This document shows, piece after piece, positions 5,602 to 7,658 of a stretch of 7,658 bases of DNA. The number at the start of each line of letters is the position of its first letter. Positions within the stretch are counted from its first letter, which is position 1. The DNA is from Lachnospiraceae bacterium. GTDB taxonomy: Bacteria > Bacillota > Clostridia > Lachnospirales > Lachnospiraceae. The stretch covers positions 1 to 7,658 of the forward strand of contig CAAEMT010000021.1 of assembly GCA_900757145.1 (NCBI GenBank), given 5' to 3'. The translations under genes were made by a program, and so were the position numbers. The notes under the pieces are model-generated. The model ran no database searches, had not been told where the DNA came from, and was given only the letters and a program-made list of their open reading frames with translations.

Positions 5602-7140
5602 ATGAATGAGCAATTACTAGATATTTCTTCCAGCCCTCATATCAGAAGCAGACGGACTACCAGAAGCGTCATGACTGAGGTCGTGCTGGCACTGACACCT
5701 GCAGCCCTGTTTGGAATTTACCATTTTGGACTGCATGCTTTTTTGATCCTTGCGGTATCTATTGCATCTTCCGTGATCACAGAACTGATTTTTGATGCTG
5801 CCGCACATAGAGGGAATACAATAACAGACTGCAGCGCCGTAGTGACCGGCCTGCTGCTCGGTCTGTCCCTCTCTCCCACTGTCCCTCTGTACATACCTCT
5901 TCTTGGCGGTATTTTTGCGATCCTGTTCGTAAAATGTCTCTTCGGAGGACTGGGAAAAAACTTTATGAACCCTGCCGTTGCCGCAAGATGCTTCCTTCTT
6001 ATTTCCTTCGGAAGCGCAATGACAAACTACTCTATCGACGGAGTAAGCGGCGCTACTCCCTTAGCTGTCATGAAAGCAGGAGGAACTATCAATATATCAA
6101 ACCTCTATATGGGTAATACGAGCGGGGTGATCGGCTGCTCCGCGATCGCGCTTCTCGCAGGCGGACTGTTTCTGTGGGCGGCAGGCGGGATCACTTTAGA
6201 GATCCCTCTTTCCTGTATTCTCTCCTTCACTGCATTTATGGCGCTCTTTGGAGGTCAGGGCTTTGACCTGTTCTTCCTGTTGGCACATATCTGCGGAGGC
6301 GGCGTACTGATGGGCGCATTCTTTATGGCCACCGATCCTGTCACAAGTCCCGTCACAGGACGAGGACAGATCGTCTACGGATCCATAATGGGCATTCTGG
6401 CAGGACTTTTTCGTGTATTCGGTTCTTCTGCCGACTCCTTTAGTTATGCGATCATCCTCTCCAATATGCTCGTGCCCTTTATTGACAAGCTCCCTATCCG
6501 AAAGCCTCTGGGCTATCGCGGCGGAGAATATAAAGAGCGGAAATTTCCGGTTTCGGCAATCAGACTTGCCGTCATCACACTCGTGGCAGGTCTTGGTCTT
6601 AGCAGTGTGTTTATGCTGACAAAAGACAAGATCTCACAGCAGCAGCTCCTTGCAAAAACTGCCTCCTACAAGGAAGTATGCCCAAACGCTGATACTTTTG
6701 TCTCCGATAAAAAAATCGACTCGGCGGTAAAGGCGCTTGGCGGAACTGTTTACAATGAGGCCTACGGCAGAACCATGATCAATGAGGTCATGGTCGGGAT
6801 GTCTGAGGGCACAGCAGCCGGCTATGTCATCAGCGTTACAACAAAGGACGGCTATGAAGGAAATATCACCCTCTCTGTCGGTCTTAGTACAGACGGCACC
6901 GTAAACGGCATAGCTTTTACCGAGCTTAATGAAACGGCAGGAATGGGAATGCTCTGCGGCGAGCCAGAGTTTAAAGATCAGTTTTGCGGCGTAAAGACCG
7001 ACGCCTTTCTCCTCAATAAATCAGGAGCATCTCAGGCTGATCATGAGATCGACAGCGTCTCAGGCGCGTCTACCTCTTCCGGAGCGATCGTAAATGCGGT
7101 CAATACAGCGCTTGACTTCTATGCGTCAAACATACAGTAA
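5602..7140 (+). CDS. rnfDG: Rnf complex subunits D and G fused in one polypeptide
   Basis: A 512-residue ORF joins two normally separate subunits. Residues 1-306 are RnfD, a multi-helix membrane protein starting SSPHIRSRRTTRSVM (9-23), with the covalent-FMN motif DGVSGAT (146-152, acceptor T152) and the family blocks KNFMNPAVAARC (119-130) and FMATDPVTSPVTGRGQ (241-256). Residues about 312-512 are RnfG: one transmembrane helix (about 319-339), then an extracytoplasmic FMN-binding domain with TAGMG (445-449), LCGEPEFKDQFCG (451-463) and flavinylation motif DSVSGAS (484-490). At the acceptor position this second motif has Ser490 instead of the usual Thr. The joint (297-316) is rich in Lys and Arg, as expected for a cytoplasmic loop, so fusion keeps both known topologies. 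ApbE would attach both FMNs; it is not in view. The ribosome binding site is weak (GAGG, 11 bases before ATG). No internal stop or frame change is visible, and rnfE follows after 14 bases. Confidence 0.92.
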   Translation: MNEQLLDISSSPHIRSRRTTRSVMTEVVLALTPAALFGIYHFGLHAFLILAVSIASSVITELIFDAAAHRGNTITDCSAVVTGLLLGLSLSPTVPLYIPLLGGIFAILFVKCLFGGLGKNFMNPAVAARCFLLISFGSAMTNYSIDGVSGATPLAVMKAGGTINISNLYMGNTSGVIGCSAIALLAGGLFLWAAGGITLEIPLSCILSFTAFMALFGGQGFDLFFLLAHICGGGVLMGAFFMATDPVTSPVTGRGQIVYGSIMGILAGLFRVFGSSADSFSYAIILSNMLVPFIDKLPIRKPLGYRGGEYKERKFPVSAIRLAVITLVAGLGLSSVFMLTKDKISQQQLLAKTASYKEVCPNADTFVSDKKIDSAVKALGGTVYNEAYGRTMINEVMVGMSEGTAAGYVISVTTKDGYEGNITLSVGLSTDGTVNGIAFTELNETAGMGMLCGEPEFKDQFCGVKTDAFLLNKSGASQADHEIDSVSGASTSSGAIVNAVNTALDFYASNIQ

Positions 7141-7154
7141 AGGAGTGAAACAGA

Positions 7155-7658
7155 ATGAATCCGTATTGGGAACGAATTTATAACGGTATCATAAAAGAAA
7201 ATCCCTGCATCATCCTGATGCTTGGCATGTGCCCAACTTTGGCTGTCACAACCTCTGCCGTGAACGGTCTTGGCATGGGGCTTTCTACGCTGGCAGTCCT
7301 CGTCTTTTCAAATATGATCATTTCGATGATGCGCAATGTTATTCCTGATCAGGTGCGCCTGCCCGCCTATATCGTCATTGTCGCCACACTTGTAACGATT
7401 GTTGATCTTAGCCTGCAGGCGTATGTTCCGTCTCTGTACAGCTCACTCGGAATCTATATTCCGCTGATCGTGGTAAACTGCATCATCCTCGGCCGTGCGG
7501 AAGCATACGCCAATAAGGTATCACCCGCACTCGCACTCTTTGACGGGATTGGCATGGGGATCGGTTTTACACTTGCCCTGACCGTCATCGGTATTGTGCG
7601 CGAGCTGCTCGGAGCAGGAACCGTATTCGGCTTTAGACTCCTTCCGGAATCATTCGAG
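7155..7658 (+). CDS. rnfE: Rnf complex subunit E, partial (C-terminus beyond window)
   Basis: The frame is open from ATG 7155 to the window end, giving 168 residues of a protein that is usually about 200-230. AGGAG lies 9 bases before the ATG, directly after the rnfDG stop. RnfE is an integral membrane subunit homologous to NqrD; with RnfA it forms the inverted-repeat membrane core that holds an intramembrane [2Fe-2S] cluster. Family marks are KENPCIILMLGMCPTLAVT (14-32) and the block LGRAEAYA (112-119) with DGIGMGIGFTLAL (130-142). C26 and C109 are the conserved cysteines expected to supply two of the four cluster ligands, the others coming from RnfA. Hydrophobic helices alternate with short loops throughout. 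rnfA and rnfB are expected immediately to the right, as in other Firmicute rnf operons. Confidence 0.95.
   Translation, partial: MNPYWERIYNGIIKENPCIILMLGMCPTLAVTTSAVNGLGMGLSTLAVLVFSNMIISMMRNVIPDQVRLPAYIVIVATLVTIVDLSLQAYVPSLYSSLGIYIPLIVVNCIILGRAEAYANKVSPALALFDGIGMGIGFTLALTVIGIVRELLGAGTVFGFRLLPESFE

Noticed and set aside
4254..7658. Na+-NQR (nqr) operon instead of rnf
   Set aside because: The first gene has two C-terminal 4Fe-4S motifs and the 51-kDa-type NADH domain of RnfC, which NqrA lacks, and the order C-D-G-E fits rnf.

Overview
The window looks like chromosomal DNA from an anaerobic Clostridia-type Firmicute, most likely Lachnospiraceae. The grounds are strong AGGAGG-type ribosome binding sites, sigma-A promoters of which three of four carry a TGN extended -10, an Rnf complex in the Firmicute gene order C-D-G-E, and a NifU-like/GGGtGRT gene pair typical of anaerobes. 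The family-level placement is inferred from gene content; there is no rRNA or marker phylogeny here. I see no mobile element, CRISPR array, tRNA or rRNA.

Left part, minus strand (1-2577). An operon reads leftward from a promoter at 1368-1396: a NifU-N-like iron-sulfur scaffold protein (638-1330), then the N-terminal 197 residues of a GGGtGRT family protein cut by the window edge (1-592). Upstream of it, on the same strand, is a complete galE (1451-2467) with its own near-consensus promoter (2549-2577). I see no convincing terminator between galE and the NifU-like gene.

Middle (2578-3892). A divergent promoter at 2609-2637, with a perfect dyad lying across its -35/spacer region, drives a YprB-like DEDD exonuclease-fold protein (2741-3892).

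Right part, plus strand (3920-7658). A promoter at 3920-3948 opens an rnf operon. About 100 bases of leader follow, containing a 9-bp perfect hairpin, a possible outer helix and mutually exclusive alternative pairings. Next come a 56-codon single-pass membrane ORF (4056-4226), rnfC (4254-5588), one ORF fusing rnfD to rnfG (5602-7140), and rnfE running off the end (7155-7658). rnfA and rnfB are expected beyond the right edge.

Together the rnf genes encode most of a ferredoxin:NAD+ oxidoreductase that couples electron transfer to Na+ or H+ export across the cytoplasmic membrane. RnfC takes the NAD(H) side, the RnfD and RnfG parts carry covalent FMN, and RnfE with the unseen RnfA forms the membrane core. 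The points most worth following up are the D-G fusion, the small membrane ORF, the structured leader RNA, and the poorly understood NifU-like/GGGtGRT pair.
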